Below are positions 1 through 9,578 of a stretch of 64,000 nt of DNA, piece after piece. Where the stretch lies: the IMG/VR virus record IMGVR_UViG_3300034121_000850, positions 18,889-82,888 of that record; one strand, given 5' to 3'. Each line of letters opens with the position of its first letter. Positions within the stretch are counted from its first letter, which is position 1. The notes beneath the pieces were generated by a model. It was given only the letters and a program-made list of their open reading frames with translations. It made no database searches and was not told the DNA's origin. This DNA comes from a virus. Position numbers and translations under genes: made by a program.

Positions 1-1
1 A

Positions 2-136
2 ATAGCTGAAAGATTATTTTGGTTTAAAAATAGTCATTTATATATTGGAAAAAAGTTACAATTAGAATTTTTTGAATACACCAAAGATTTAATACCATTT
101 CATATTACAAGCGTTGTAATTAGAAATTATGAATAA
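2..136 (+). CDS. ATP-dependent DNA ligase, C-terminal end only (partial)
   Basis: Only the last 44 codons lie in the window; the gene starts upstream of base 1 and stops at TAA 134-136. The visible tail contains IGKKLQLEFFEYTKD followed by VVIRNYE. This is the pattern seen at the end of the OB-fold domain of ATP-dependent DNA ligases (GK-x-V-x-F-x-E-x-TKDG ... IRNYE). That domain closes over nicked duplex DNA during sealing. The family assignment rests on this short stretch alone; the nucleotidyltransferase lysine motif would be outside the window. The next gene, a PD-(D/E)XK nuclease, starts 24 bases later on the same strand, so this looks like the end of a replication/repair operon. It could also be another OB-fold protein. 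Confidence 0.55.
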   Translation: MAERLFWFKNSHLYIGKKLQLEFFEYTKDLIPFHITSVVIRNYE

Positions 137-160
137 TAAATTAACTAAACTTAAACAAAC

Positions 161-1348
161 ATGGAAAATTATTTTAAAGTAAGTGCAATTAGTAATAGTT
201 CTTTATCTTATATCAATCCTGCACAAGGGGGTTCACCTCAATTCTTTAGAGATTTTAGAGATGGAAGATTAGAGAAAAAAGATAGTACTGGTTTTGAAAA
301 AGGTAATCTTTTGCATACTTATATGCTTGAACCTTCTAAATTTAAAGTTCTTCAATATGAAAAACCTACTGCAATGATGGGGGAATTTGCAGAAGCTTTC
401 ATTAAAGAATTTAAAAATATAGGTATGACCTATACTGAAAGTACTGATATAGAATCTGATGAAAAGAATGCTAAGAAAAATGATGAAAATGTAAATACTA
501 TCATTGATTCTTATAATTTATTAACTGAAAGATTAACACGTTATCTTCCTTTAGGTTATTCTATGTCTAATGAAATTATTGACAATGTTGATACTTTTAT
601 AAAACTTATGCGTTATGTATATAGAAAGAATAATTTTTATAAATCACAAAAAGAACATACATGGTTAAAAGCTTTTGTTGAATCTTCATTAAATTATGTA
701 GAAGAAGCTATCAGTTCTGAAGGTATGATTGGTATTAACTCTGAAGTTAAAAACGCTCTTACTAGAATGATTGAAAGTTTAAAAAGAAAAGAACTATGTG
801 ATTATTTTCTTAATGATAACAGTTTATTACATAAGGGTAAACATACTGAAGTTTTTAATGAGTTAGAATTATTTTGGGTTAAAGAGATAGAATGTCCTGT
901 AACTAATAAAGTAATTAAAACAAATCTAAAAGGTAAAGTAGACCGTCTTATTATTGATTTTGATAATGAAATTGTTTACAATATTGATTTAAAAACAACA
1001 GGTCTTGCATTATCTTTTTATGGTAATAAATATGGAGATTATTTCAAAAGAAAACATTATAGACAAAATGCCTTTTATGATGAAGGTATTAAAAACTATA
1101 TGGTAGAAAACTATTCTGTTGACAATTTTGAAATAAAACATATCAATATTGTAATTGAAACTATGAATCAATTTAATTGTGCTGTTTATGAAACTTACGA
1201 TGAAGTATTAAATCTAGGTTTACATGAAATTAAACAATTATTAGGACGTATAGCTTTTCATGAAATACATGGATGGGATAGTACATTAGAAGAATATATG
1301 AATAAAGGGTATACACCATTAGAACAAATTTTTAACAATTCAAAATAA
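161..1348 (+). CDS. PD-(D/E)XK nuclease (RecE/Cas4/YqaJ-like)
   Basis: A 395-residue protein. The catalytic signature is visible as GKVDRLIIDF (about residues 256-265), then a short beta strand and NIDLKTTG (about 273-280). This gives the D-x(n)-D-x-K arrangement of PD-(D/E)XK nucleases. An N-terminal GNLLHTYMLEPSKF (about 48-61) matches the G-x-x-x-H-x-x-x-L-x-P element of RecE/Cas4-like exonucleases. Such enzymes resect or trim DNA ends in phage recombination and replication. The leader before the ATG is A-rich with no Shine-Dalgarno, as elsewhere in this genome. The stop is 7 bases before the DUF932 gene, indicating one operon. The nuclease fold is well supported; the exact substrate is not. 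Confidence 0.8.
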   Translation: MENYFKVSAISNSSLSYINPAQGGSPQFFRDFRDGRLEKKDSTGFEKGNLLHTYMLEPSKFKVLQYEKPTAMMGEFAEAFIKEFKNIGMTYTESTDIESDEKNAKKNDENVNTIIDSYNLLTERLTRYLPLGYSMSNEIIDNVDTFIKLMRYVYRKNNFYKSQKEHTWLKAFVESSLNYVEEAISSEGMIGINSEVKNALTRMIESLKRKELCDYFLNDNSLLHKGKHTEVFNELELFWVKEIECPVTNKVIKTNLKGKVDRLIIDFDNEIVYNIDLKTTGLALSFYGNKYGDYFKRKHYRQNAFYDEGIKNYMVENYSVDNFEIKHINIVIETMNQFNCAVYETYDEVLNLGLHEIKQLLGRIAFHEIHGWDSTLEEYMNKGYTPLEQIFNNSK

Positions 1349-1355
1349 ACTTAAC

Positions 1356-2444
1356 ATGGCACACAAATTAGATTTTCAAAGAGGTAATGATAAAGCTGCA
1401 TTTTTCAGCGTTAAAGAGGTTGCATGGCATAAACTTGGTAAAGTTGTAGAGGAAGCACCAAATAGTGAAGAAGCTATTAAATTAGCTGAACTTGATTATG
1501 AGGTTAAAATAGCACCTTTATACGCTACTGTTGGTTCTTTAACAAAAGATGACGCAATGCAAGAAAAAGCAGTATTATCTGCTAGAAGGGGTACAGTAGA
1601 AAATGCAATACCTACTGAATACTTTGGAGTAAAACAAATGCCTATTAATTTTGCTACATATCGTGATGATACAAAACACGTTTTTGGGATAGTTGGTAGT
1701 CGTTATGAAGTAGTTCAAAATAGAGATGCTTTTAATTTCTTTGATGAAATCATTGGAAGTAAAGAAGCTATTTTTGAAACAGCAGGTGCTATCAATGATG
1801 GCGCTACTATCTTTATAACAGCTAAATTACCTGATTATATTCGTGTTAATGGCGATGATGTTATTAATAAGTATTTATTATTTACTTCTTCACATGATGG
1901 AACAAATCCTGTTAGAGCATTATTTACACCTATTAGAGTTGTATGTAATAATACTTTAAGTTTAGCATTAGCTTCTTCAAATGGAGTAACAATTAGACAT
2001 ACTGCAAATGTTCATAACAAAATTAAAGAAGCTGCTAATTTATTAGGAATTGTTAATAAACAAACAGAAGAACTTAATGAATTGTTATCTCAACTTACTA
2101 AAGTTAGAATTGATGAAACTGCTTATTGTAAATACTTAGATTTTGTATTCCTTACAAAAGAAGAAAGACAACAACTTGCTTTAGGAATTGAAAGAACTGA
2201 TATTATCAGTACTAATAAACTAAACATCATCAGTTCTATTAAAGAATATAATGAAGTAGTTGTAAACAATGAATTTGAACATTGTAAAGGTACTATATAT
2301 GGGGCTTATAACTCTGTAACAGGTTATTTACAAAATGTTAAAAAGTATCAATCTGATGATAAAAAGTTTAGTAGTTTATTTTTAGATGATAAAGTTGGGG
2401 TTAAAGCTTTAAATGCAGCTTATAATACTTACCAAAGTTATTAA
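1356..2444 (+). CDS. DUF932 / phage-plasmid-like protein (TIGR03299 type)
   Basis: A 362-residue protein beginning MAHKLDFQRGNDKAAFFSVKEVAWHKLG in sense. It has the N-terminal AFFS...WHKLG element and the later YEVVQNRDAFNFFDEII and PVRALFTPIRVVCNNTL blocks typical of the DUF932 family found in phages and plasmids. Family members often sit beside recombination or ssDNA-annealing genes, and the upstream nuclease fits that setting, but the biochemical role is not established. It is the last long gene before a strong intrinsic terminator, so it closes one transcription unit. Family assignment is confident from the conserved blocks; a recombination function is inference from neighbours. Confidence 0.75.
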   Translation: MAHKLDFQRGNDKAAFFSVKEVAWHKLGKVVEEAPNSEEAIKLAELDYEVKIAPLYATVGSLTKDDAMQEKAVLSARRGTVENAIPTEYFGVKQMPINFATYRDDTKHVFGIVGSRYEVVQNRDAFNFFDEIIGSKEAIFETAGAINDGATIFITAKLPDYIRVNGDDVINKYLLFTSSHDGTNPVRALFTPIRVVCNNTLSLALASSNGVTIRHTANVHNKIKEAANLLGIVNKQTEELNELLSQLTKVRIDETAYCKYLDFVFLTKEERQQLALGIERTDIISTNKLNIISSIKEYNEVVVNNEFEHCKGTIYGAYNSVTGYLQNVKKYQSDDKKFSSLFLDDKVGVKALNAAYNTYQSY

Positions 2445-2450
2445 TATAAA

Positions 2451-2483
2451 AGGGGTTCTATGTAAAAGTAGAACCCCTCTTTT
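2451..2483 (+). terminator. Intrinsic terminator after the DUF932 gene
   Basis: A perfect 10-bp stem, AGGGGTTCTA at 2451-2460 with TAGAACCCCT at 2469-2478, closes an 8-base loop and is followed by CTTTT. It starts 6 bases after the stop codon of the upstream gene. The GC-rich stem stands out in this AT-rich genome. The flanking A and T runs make it potentially active on both strands, though the only nearby genes read rightward. Confidence 0.85.
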
Positions 2484-2495
2484 AACTTAATTGTT

Positions 2496-2687
2496 ATGAA
2501 TGTAATAATAGAAGAAAGAATTAAAAAAATTAATGAATTACAAAATAGTTTATCTCAAGAATCTTTTTATGATGAAGTTGGAGATAAACTTAATATTACC
2601 GAATTTGCATTATTTTGTGATGCACAAGTTACAATAGAAACTACTTTAGACGAATTAAAAGCAATATTAACCAAAATAAATAAATAA
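2496..2687 (+). CDS. Small acidic hypothetical protein (63 aa)
   Basis: A 63-residue protein, mostly predicted helix, with an acidic composition and no motif I recognise. It starts 13 bases past the terminator of the preceding gene, with leader ...ttaattgttATG. It ends 4 bases before the GroES-like gene, so the two are likely read together from read-through or an unseen promoter. There are no membrane segments or cysteine motifs. It is accepted as a gene because its codon use matches its neighbours and it fills the gap tightly. Confidence 0.65.
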   Translation: MNVIIEERIKKINELQNSLSQESFYDEVGDKLNITEFALFCDAQVTIETTLDELKAILTKINK

Positions 2688-2691
2688 ACAA

Positions 2692-3039
2692 ATGGAATTA
2701 CTTAGAGAACCAACCAATGATGAGTTAAAAAGATTTTTTGAAGAATTTGTACCTGTTAATAATTTTATTGCAGTTATACCTCCACAAGTTAAAGCTAAAA
2801 CAGCAGGGGGAATACATAAAACTGATTTAGAATTAAAGCAAGAACTTAATGCACAAAATAATTCTCCGATGCTTGTAATACATACAGGTGGAAATGAAGC
2901 TTTAAAAGTATTTGATAAAGTTATATTTTCAAGACACGCTGAACCTGATTACATTTTTCAACACCCAGTGCATAAAGGTTATCAGATAAGACTATATAAC
3001 TTTATATATGTAGTTGCTACTGTTAAACAAGACGCGTAA
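2692..3039 (+). CDS. GroES-like co-chaperonin
   Basis: A 115-residue protein with the layout of chaperonin-10. An N-terminal beta segment (NNFIAVIPP, about 23-31) is followed directly by VKAKTAGGI (about 33-41), the same TAGGI string that marks the GroES mobile loop. Next come a MLVIHTGGN strand, a KVFDKVIFSRHA element matching GroES 'VKVGDKVLF', and a C-terminal strand YNFIYVVATV. GroES binds the GroEL ring through the hydrophobic residues after GGI (usually IVL); here the loop reads GGIHK. Phage co-chaperonins (T4 gp31 type) help fold capsid proteins. The fold call is inference from short motifs but the order and spacing fit. The stop overlaps the next ATG (TAATG). Confidence 0.6.
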   Translation: MELLREPTNDELKRFFEEFVPVNNFIAVIPPQVKAKTAGGIHKTDLELKQELNAQNNSPMLVIHTGGNEALKVFDKVIFSRHAEPDYIFQHPVHKGYQIRLYNFIYVVATVKQDA

Positions 3040-3269
3040 TGTTAAAGATTATCAAGGTATCAAGTAAAACACCTATAAAGAAAGTAAGTAAGACTTTAGT
3101 TATTAAACCTGTAAAAGGAAATACTAACTTATTAACTACTTCGGATATATATAAAATACCATTAGATAACGGAGTTATTAGTTCTAAACATGGTTTTATA
3201 GGTAAAAGGATATTTTGTGCTAAAATATGTATGTTTAGTGGTAAATCAAGTATGCCTGATAAGATTTAA
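3039..3269 (+). CDS. Small basic hypothetical protein (76 aa)
   Basis: A 76-residue lysine-rich protein, translationally coupled to the GroES-like gene through a TAATG overlap. It has two cysteines close together (FCAKICMF, about 59-66) but no complete metal site. No family is recognised. It is the last gene of the rightward block and is followed after 17 bases by the bidirectional terminator that separates it from the leftward late genes. The coupling suggests a role alongside the co-chaperonin, but this is only positional. Confidence 0.6.
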   Translation: MLKIIKVSSKTPIKKVSKTLVIKPVKGNTNLLTTSDIYKIPLDNGVISSKHGFIGKRIFCAKICMFSGKSSMPDKI

Positions 3270-3286
3270 GTCAAAAAACAACGTAC

Positions 3287-3345
3287 AAAAAAAAGCCTTC
3301 TGCACCAATACCTTAACGGTTTTGATGTAGGAGGCTTAACTTTTT
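3287..3345. terminator. Bidirectional terminator between convergent gene blocks
   Basis: A 12-bp stem, AAGCCTTCTGCA at 3293-3304 with TGTAGGAGGCTT at 3326-3337 (two wobble pairs), encloses a 21-base loop. An A run precedes it (T run on the minus strand) and AACTTTTTG follows it. It lies between the last rightward gene (stop 3269) and the end of the 2,070-aa leftward gene (stop 3358). It can therefore stop both the rightward transcript and the 54-kb leftward late transcript. Confidence 0.8.
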
Positions 3346-3357
3346 GTTATAGTATGT

Positions 3358-6300
3358 TTAATTCGCGCTATACAACTTATAGTACCTATTATTATTCTCA
3401 AGATTAAACCATTTATCAATTTGATTTGCTAATGGTAAAGTCTTTATAAATTGCACTTGTACTTTCAATTCACCATGTCTTGCACCCCCGCGATAATAAT
3501 TTTTATCCTCTTGACCTGCAATAATATTTAAAGGATATTTAGCAACATTAGTTAAAAGTGTTAATATATCAGAACTAGCTTTAAAAGCAGCAGCAGGATT
3601 TTGAACTAATTTTTGTGATTCATTTATCCAACCATAAGGACTGTATGTATTTAATTCGCTTGCTATACCATCTAATTCATATAAAGCAAGATTATAAAAA
3701 GTAGAAGCTTTTAAATCTTCATCGTCATCTGCAAAAGAACGTAATAATCCTACTAATGCGAGGAATGCAACTACTGTAATCATTTCTAATAAAAACCTTT
3801 TAATTTCTCCTTTTTCTATATCAGATAATTCAAACCAATATATTTGTAAATTTTGTACAAACTCAGCATAATTATTAATTACACTACCAAGAGTTGCATA
3901 AAAATCCCTATCACCATCTTCATTCCAATGAAAATCTTTAGCTTCTTTAAAAGGTCTTGTAAGAAATTTCCAAGCAGAAATATAATCTCCAGTACTAGCA
4001 TAACCTAATGATTCATTATGTATAGTTTCACCAAAAACTTGTCCAAATCTTTTATTCCAACCAGGCATAGCCCAATGTCTAAATTGCATAATTAATTGAC
4101 CTGTAATAGTATGTTCTATCGTACCTTTATCAAAAGTATTATATATACCATGTATTCTATGATTTACTGCCATTATTTTTCTACGAAATGCACTTTCATC
4201 AAGAATACTTATACCACTATTAGGTTTTAATACAGCTAACCCATCTTTTAATTCATACATTTCTAAAACTTTTTTATAAGTTTTAAATTCTTCTTTTGCT
4301 TTTAAAACTTTTTCATTATACTCCTCCATAAGAGTAGGATTTTTTATAATTTCTTCTTTGGTAGGTTTATTTAATGATTCTTTATACATTCTAAAGTTCA
4401 TAATTTTACCACCAATTACTCTATGTGAGTGCATCATACTAAACATACCAGTCATTTGCATTTGATGTTCTGCACCATTCATCATAAAGAAACCAAAATC
4501 ATTTACTCTTTGTAAAGCTGTTTCTTTAGAAAATTCAAAATTATTATTCTTTTCAGATAATTCACGAGTATCCTGATAAATACCAAATCTTTTAATTAAA
4601 GCATTTTCTATTGAACTTGCGTTAGTAATATCGTCATTTTGCATATCTGTAAAATAACTTCCTAAACCATTATGATATGAACGCATACCACTTGCAAAAG
4701 ATTCTCTATCAAAATCTATTTCAGAACCTGATTCAATAGCCATTTGTATCATACCATAACCTTCATTTTTAATTGCAGCAAACATATTCAAATATAATCC
4801 TTTTAAAGATATAAACTGTTTTAAACCTTGTCCTAATTTAGTTTTCAAACCTTCATCTTCTAAATAATTACCTTCATAAAGCATTTCAATAAATAAATCA
4901 ATATGTTTAAGAACATTTGAATCTTTAGCGTCTACTAATACATTAGTAGAAGTTCCAGTAGCTTTAGACCTTAGTAAATCTAAAATTGAACCTTTTCCAT
5001 CTTGTCTAATAATTTTACTATTAGCTATTGCATATCTTAATAAAGTTATATCAGATTTTATATGTTGCATCATTTCATGGGAAACAGCAGCTTCAATAAA
5101 TTTAGGAAAAGTTTTACCTAAATCTAAATTAATAGAATTTTTATGTAGTTCTAAATTAGCAAGTTTTATTTCATTATTCTTATCTATAACTTCTTGTAAT
5201 GTTTTAAATTCACCAAGTTCAAGATACTCTAAATGAGATAGTACACTTGCTTCATAAGCTTCGGGAGTTTCACCTCTCATTTTTCTCCTTACAGGTAAAA
5301 GTTTTTCAGCACCAAGTAAACCTATAAAACGTAAAGGTGTTATAAGTACTTTTTCTCCTGATATATCAATTACTTGTTCATGAGGTTTTTTAGGTTTCTT
5401 TTTTTCTAATTTAATATATTCTTCAGTACCCATTGAAGGTATATTAGCTTCAGCAGCAGTTAAATTAGTATGTTTTAAAAGGTCAGCAAATTCTTTTTTA
5501 AAGTATGTATAAAATTCAAAAGCTTCGGGTTTACTTTTTAATACATCATAACCAGGATTAATCCAATTAGAATTTGGTAAAGCCATACCTTTAGCATCAG
5601 CTTTAAATTTAGGATTTATAAATTGAGATTTAACTTTACTACTTGTATAAACTCCACCAGGCATTAACATACTATCATAATATTCAACAATTTGTCCTTT
5701 TATTACAGTAGAAACAAGATTAATACTTAAATCCTTTGGCATTATAGTTGTCCATATACGAATAGGCTCAATTTTTTTAGTATAAGGATTTTCAGTATGA
5801 TTTAATTTATACCATGCAGTATCTTCAAAACCATTTTTTAATTTTTTAGTTCTTTTTGCGTAAAGGTCTATTTGCTTTGCAAGTTCAATATCGTAATATT
5901 CAGTAGTTTGAAAATCAACTAAATCTTGAAATTCTTTTAAAGCATCATCAAAATCAGCATTAGCAGGACCATCATATTCTTCTTCAGATTTAACAGAATC
6001 TTGTAATCTTCTAATTTTAAGAGCAACCTTTTCAGGAACTAAATGTCCCATAACTCTTCCTTGGTCATCAAGATAAGGTTTAGTTAACTTTTTAATTTCC
6101 TCATTAATGTCTACATTAGAGTCACTTCTAAGAATACTTAAAATTCCATTAAATTTATCCCAAAATGCAGGAGAAGGTTTAAAATTTCTTTGTATAGTAT
6201 GTTTAGATGTATCTGTATTTTTAATTGCTTTAAATTTTGCTAAATCATCTAATACTTCTTGTAATGGTACAATTAAAAATGATTCCATCATTTCAGTAAT

Positions 6301-9300
6301 ATCTTCATAATATTTAGCTAATTCTTTAGCATCTATATATTCTTGAGAAGCTACTTCAAAATTGTTAGGGTCACTATAAAATGCAGATAATGTTTTTAAT
6401 TCTCCTAATTCTTTTCTTTCTTGATATTTTATAGATTTACTATTAAAAGTTTTCTTTTTATAAGCTAATGTACCCTTATCTTTATCTAAAGTTTTTACAG
6501 TTTCTTTATTATACTTACTTAAAATTTTATTTTTAGCAGTTCTACTACTTATTACAAAATTTCTATTCTTTTCAGATAATTTTTGTTCTAAAGTGTAAAA
6601 TTCTTTAGTATATTGTTGTTGAGTATTTTCAGTATAAAAATCATTAATTATTTTTATTCTTTTTACATCATCATCTGCTAAATCAACAACAGATTCATAC
6701 ATAGCAGTTAAAGCATCATTAAAACCTTTAATATCATATTCATGAATAAGATTTTTATTCTCATCAATAAGGTCTATAATAGAATATTTTGATTCTGTAA
6801 ATTTAGCCCACCTTTTTTTAAATTGATTAATTTTTGCTATTGTTTTAGTATGTACTTTATGTTCATTTACTGCAAGAAGTTTAGCAAAATTAGCACCAAG
6901 AGCGTGTCTACTGTAAGATAAACTATCTGTTTTAAGAGCTATAGCAGTTTCATCAATAAGACCATCTTGGAATATTGTAGCAGCGTGTTTAATTACATTA
7001 GGGTCATTACTTGTTCTTGCAAAAGATTCTTGATACCTATCTAATAATACTTGAAAATTTTGTCTTAATTTATTAATTCTATTAGAATTTTTTTCAATAG
7101 TAAAAATAGTTGCATTAATAGTTTTTTTAAGAGCTTTTACTTCAGTAGTATCTGTTTCAAATATATCAATGTTTTTTAAATTTTTAGCTGCACTTGTACG
7201 GACTAAAAACTTTCTAATTCTTTCAACATATTCAGCTAATTTTCTTGCATCATCAGAATAGAAATTTTCTCCACCTTTTGCTATAAGCATTCTATTTATA
7301 AAAGTTTCAAAATCAAGTAAAGACTCTTTTTCAAATAAAACAGTTTTAGTTAAACTTCTTTTAATTTTACCTAAATTTTCTCTATTTAATAAATCAGCGG
7401 CTTCTATTTGCATTTTTTGTAAAAACCGTTCTTCTTCTAATACAGTATTAATCTTTGCAATAGAATCTTGTTGAGTTAAATTATTTCTAAATTGTAACTT
7501 ATGTAAATGTAATTGTGCTCTTTCATCTTCAAGATATTTTAAAACAGATTTAAGTTGCTCTATATCTTGAGCATCTTTTTGCCACATTAAAGTATCTTCA
7601 AGACGTTCATCAATTATTGTTTTAAGTTCCCCTGTAATTAAATCATCCGCTAATTGTTTGATTGCATCATCATTTAATCCTAGAAAATTACTTATTTTAG
7701 TAAATAATCTATTTAACCAATACTTCCATGTTTTAACTTCTTCAGCTGTATCATAAAGTTCATCAGCTTTAATTCCAATAGCAGTAGTAAGCACTTCTTT
7801 GGCTAAATCTTGTTCTGAAAGTTCGGGATAAATACGCTTTGTTTTAGTCCATAACATTGTACCTCTTAGCTGTTCTATTCCACGTTGAACAACTGGGTTA
7901 GTATAACCTAAAATGTCTATAAATAGATGCCCAAATTCATGGAACACACTATCAGTTAGACGTTTATTAGGGTCAATATTAATGGTTATATTACCATTAA
8001 CTACTTTATAATAATTCCCTTCTTCTTTCTCTGTAAAATTAACTTTAACTCCAGCTTTATTAAAAATATCTACAAGTTTTTTCTTTTTACGTTGATATTT
8101 TATATCAGAATCTATTGGTTCTGTTTTATTACCTAAATATTCTTTTTGATTTGAAACTTCTTCTTCTTCAGCTTTTACTAAAGTTACATCATTAAAAACA
8201 AAATGTCTAAAACCTTTTGCAGGTTGTTGAATTTCTTCTTTAACACTATAAGGTTTAAAATTAAAGAAATCATTTAAATCTTTCATTCTACCCATTAGAA
8301 TTTTAGCACTAATAATAGAAGTCCAAGATTGAATATTAGAATTTATATCACTACTTAAAGTATCTGCATCACTTGTAAAAATATCTATAACGTGGTCACC
8401 TATACTACCTGTAATAGTTAATGTATTATTTTTAGAAAAAACTTTTTCTACTGTATATTCAGGATATAATTTTTTTATAGCTTTTATATAATCAAATTGT
8501 TCTACAATTTTTCGTACATTTCTTTTTTTATCGCCATTTAATTTATAAGTTTTAAATACTTTTATAAGTTTATTAACATTATTATTATCAGTTAAAGATA
8601 GATTTTTAGTTAAAATAGTAAAATCTAAATCATGTAAATTTTCTTTTTCAGAACGAAATAACGTACCTTGTAATCTTAACGCTAAACTACCTGTTAAAAG
8701 AAATTTTAAATCAAAGAAGTTATTAATAATACTTTCAGCTTTTGCGTCTTTTTTAATAGTTTCTTCATAATTAGTTAACTGAACATCAGATTCTAAATTT
8801 TTAGAAAATTTATCAAAATTACTATTTATAATATCATTAGCAAAAGAATCAATTAAATTTATTACATCTTCTTTAGTAAATTCTTTTTCAACAGTTTTAA
8901 ATAATTTTTCAAATAATTGTTTTAACTCTTTTAAAATACTTTCAAGAAAAGAAAGTTCTTTAGCAGTACCTTTACCCCAATAATCAGCTTTTCTATGAAT
9001 ATAACTATCTTTAGGGTGTTCAAAATTATTTTTAATAGCATCTGCTAAATAATCTATTACAATTAATTTTTTAATTTGAGGAACACTTAAATTAGGACTT
9101 TTAGTTTTATATTCTTCAAATTTTTCATTATAATTGTCTAATTTTTCAATATTAAAAAATAAATCTGTTCTAACTTTATTTAACCTTCCAAGCATTGAAT
9201 AAGCTACATAAGCAGCTTCTTTTGGTAAAGTTTTAAAAGTTTCAGAATCTTTAATTAAAATAACTTTATATAATAAATCAGTAGCACTTAAAGCATTGTA

Positions 9301-9570
9301 ACCTGTTATGTCTTTTAAATTTTTTACAAATTCAATATCAAAACCTAATGTGTTTACAAAACTTAATAATTTATAATCTAAAGTTTCAGTATCTTGTGCA
9401 TCAAAATTTTGATTTTCAAGTTTACTTGCCCAAAATTCTATATATTCATTAACTTTACTCATTTCGGGAACTTCTTCACCATTATGAATAAATACTTTGT
9501 AAGCATTAGTTTCACCTAAAGCATTAACTAATCTAACCCATTCAGCAGAATTTTTATTTGGACATTTCAT
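3358..9570 (-). CDS. Giant virion-associated protein with nucleotidyltransferase-like and zincin motifs (2,070 aa)
   Basis: The last gene of the late block, 8 bases after the 5,748-aa polymerase gene. It corresponds by position and size to the large cargo/RNA-polymerase-associated proteins of crAss-like phages. Visible elements are LLTGSLALRLQG followed by HDLDFTI (about residues 289-317) and later HVIDIFTSDAD (about 390-400). These resemble the GS...DxD...D catalytic pattern of pol-beta-type nucleotidyltransferases (AbiEii-like), with a longer than usual gap. There is a HEFGH zincin motif (about 543-547), and one hydrophobic segment near residue 1935 followed by an acidic patch. Long charged, helical coiled-coil-like stretches fill the middle. 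The enzymatic roles are inference from motifs; injection with the DNA is inferred from position in the cargo gene cluster. Confidence 0.75.
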   Translation of the reverse strand: MKCPNKNSAEWVRLVNALGETNAYKVFIHNGEEVPEMSKVNEYIEFWASKLENQNFDAQDTETLDYKLLSFVNTLGFDIEFVKNLKDITGYNALSATDLLYKVILIKDSETFKTLPKEAAYVAYSMLGRLNKVRTDLFFNIEKLDNYNEKFEEYKTKSPNLSVPQIKKLIVIDYLADAIKNNFEHPKDSYIHRKADYWGKGTAKELSFLESILKELKQLFEKLFKTVEKEFTKEDVINLIDSFANDIINSNFDKFSKNLESDVQLTNYEETIKKDAKAESIINNFFDLKFLLTGSLALRLQGTLFRSEKENLHDLDFTILTKNLSLTDNNNVNKLIKVFKTYKLNGDKKRNVRKIVEQFDYIKAIKKLYPEYTVEKVFSKNNTLTITGSIGDHVIDIFTSDADTLSSDINSNIQSWTSIISAKILMGRMKDLNDFFNFKPYSVKEEIQQPAKGFRHFVFNDVTLVKAEEEEVSNQKEYLGNKTEPIDSDIKYQRKKKKLVDIFNKAGVKVNFTEKEEGNYYKVVNGNITINIDPNKRLTDSVFHEFGHLFIDILGYTNPVVQRGIEQLRGTMLWTKTKRIYPELSEQDLAKEVLTTAIGIKADELYDTAEEVKTWKYWLNRLFTKISNFLGLNDDAIKQLADDLITGELKTIIDERLEDTLMWQKDAQDIEQLKSVLKYLEDERAQLHLHKLQFRNNLTQQDSIAKINTVLEEERFLQKMQIEAADLLNRENLGKIKRSLTKTVLFEKESLLDFETFINRMLIAKGGENFYSDDARKLAEYVERIRKFLVRTSAAKNLKNIDIFETDTTEVKALKKTINATIFTIEKNSNRINKLRQNFQVLLDRYQESFARTSNDPNVIKHAATIFQDGLIDETAIALKTDSLSYSRHALGANFAKLLAVNEHKVHTKTIAKINQFKKRWAKFTESKYSIIDLIDENKNLIHEYDIKGFNDALTAMYESVVDLADDDVKRIKIINDFYTENTQQQYTKEFYTLEQKLSEKNRNFVISSRTAKNKILSKYNKETVKTLDKDKGTLAYKKKTFNSKSIKYQERKELGELKTLSAFYSDPNNFEVASQEYIDAKELAKYYEDITEMMESFLIVPLQEVLDDLAKFKAIKNTDTSKHTIQRNFKPSPAFWDKFNGILSILRSDSNVDINEEIKKLTKPYLDDQGRVMGHLVPEKVALKIRRLQDSVKSEEEYDGPANADFDDALKEFQDLVDFQTTEYYDIELAKQIDLYAKRTKKLKNGFEDTAWYKLNHTENPYTKKIEPIRIWTTIMPKDLSINLVSTVIKGQIVEYYDSMLMPGGVYTSSKVKSQFINPKFKADAKGMALPNSNWINPGYDVLKSKPEAFEFYTYFKKEFADLLKHTNLTAAEANIPSMGTEEYIKLEKKKPKKPHEQVIDISGEKVLITPLRFIGLLGAEKLLPVRRKMRGETPEAYEASVLSHLEYLELGEFKTLQEVIDKNNEIKLANLELHKNSINLDLGKTFPKFIEAAVSHEMMQHIKSDITLLRYAIANSKIIRQDGKGSILDLLRSKATGTSTNVLVDAKDSNVLKHIDLFIEMLYEGNYLEDEGLKTKLGQGLKQFISLKGLYLNMFAAIKNEGYGMIQMAIESGSEIDFDRESFASGMRSYHNGLGSYFTDMQNDDITNASSIENALIKRFGIYQDTRELSEKNNNFEFSKETALQRVNDFGFFMMNGAEHQMQMTGMFSMMHSHRVIGGKIMNFRMYKESLNKPTKEEIIKNPTLMEEYNEKVLKAKEEFKTYKKVLEMYELKDGLAVLKPNSGISILDESAFRRKIMAVNHRIHGIYNTFDKGTIEHTITGQLIMQFRHWAMPGWNKRFGQVFGETIHNESLGYASTGDYISAWKFLTRPFKEAKDFHWNEDGDRDFYATLGSVINNYAEFVQNLQIYWFELSDIEKGEIKRFLLEMITVVAFLALVGLLRSFADDDEDLKASTFYNLALYELDGIASELNTYSPYGWINESQKLVQNPAAAFKASSDILTLLTNVAKYPLNIIAGQEDKNYYRGGARHGELKVQVQFIKTLPLANQIDKWFNLENNNRYYKLYSAN

Positions 9571-9578
9571 ATTTAAAA

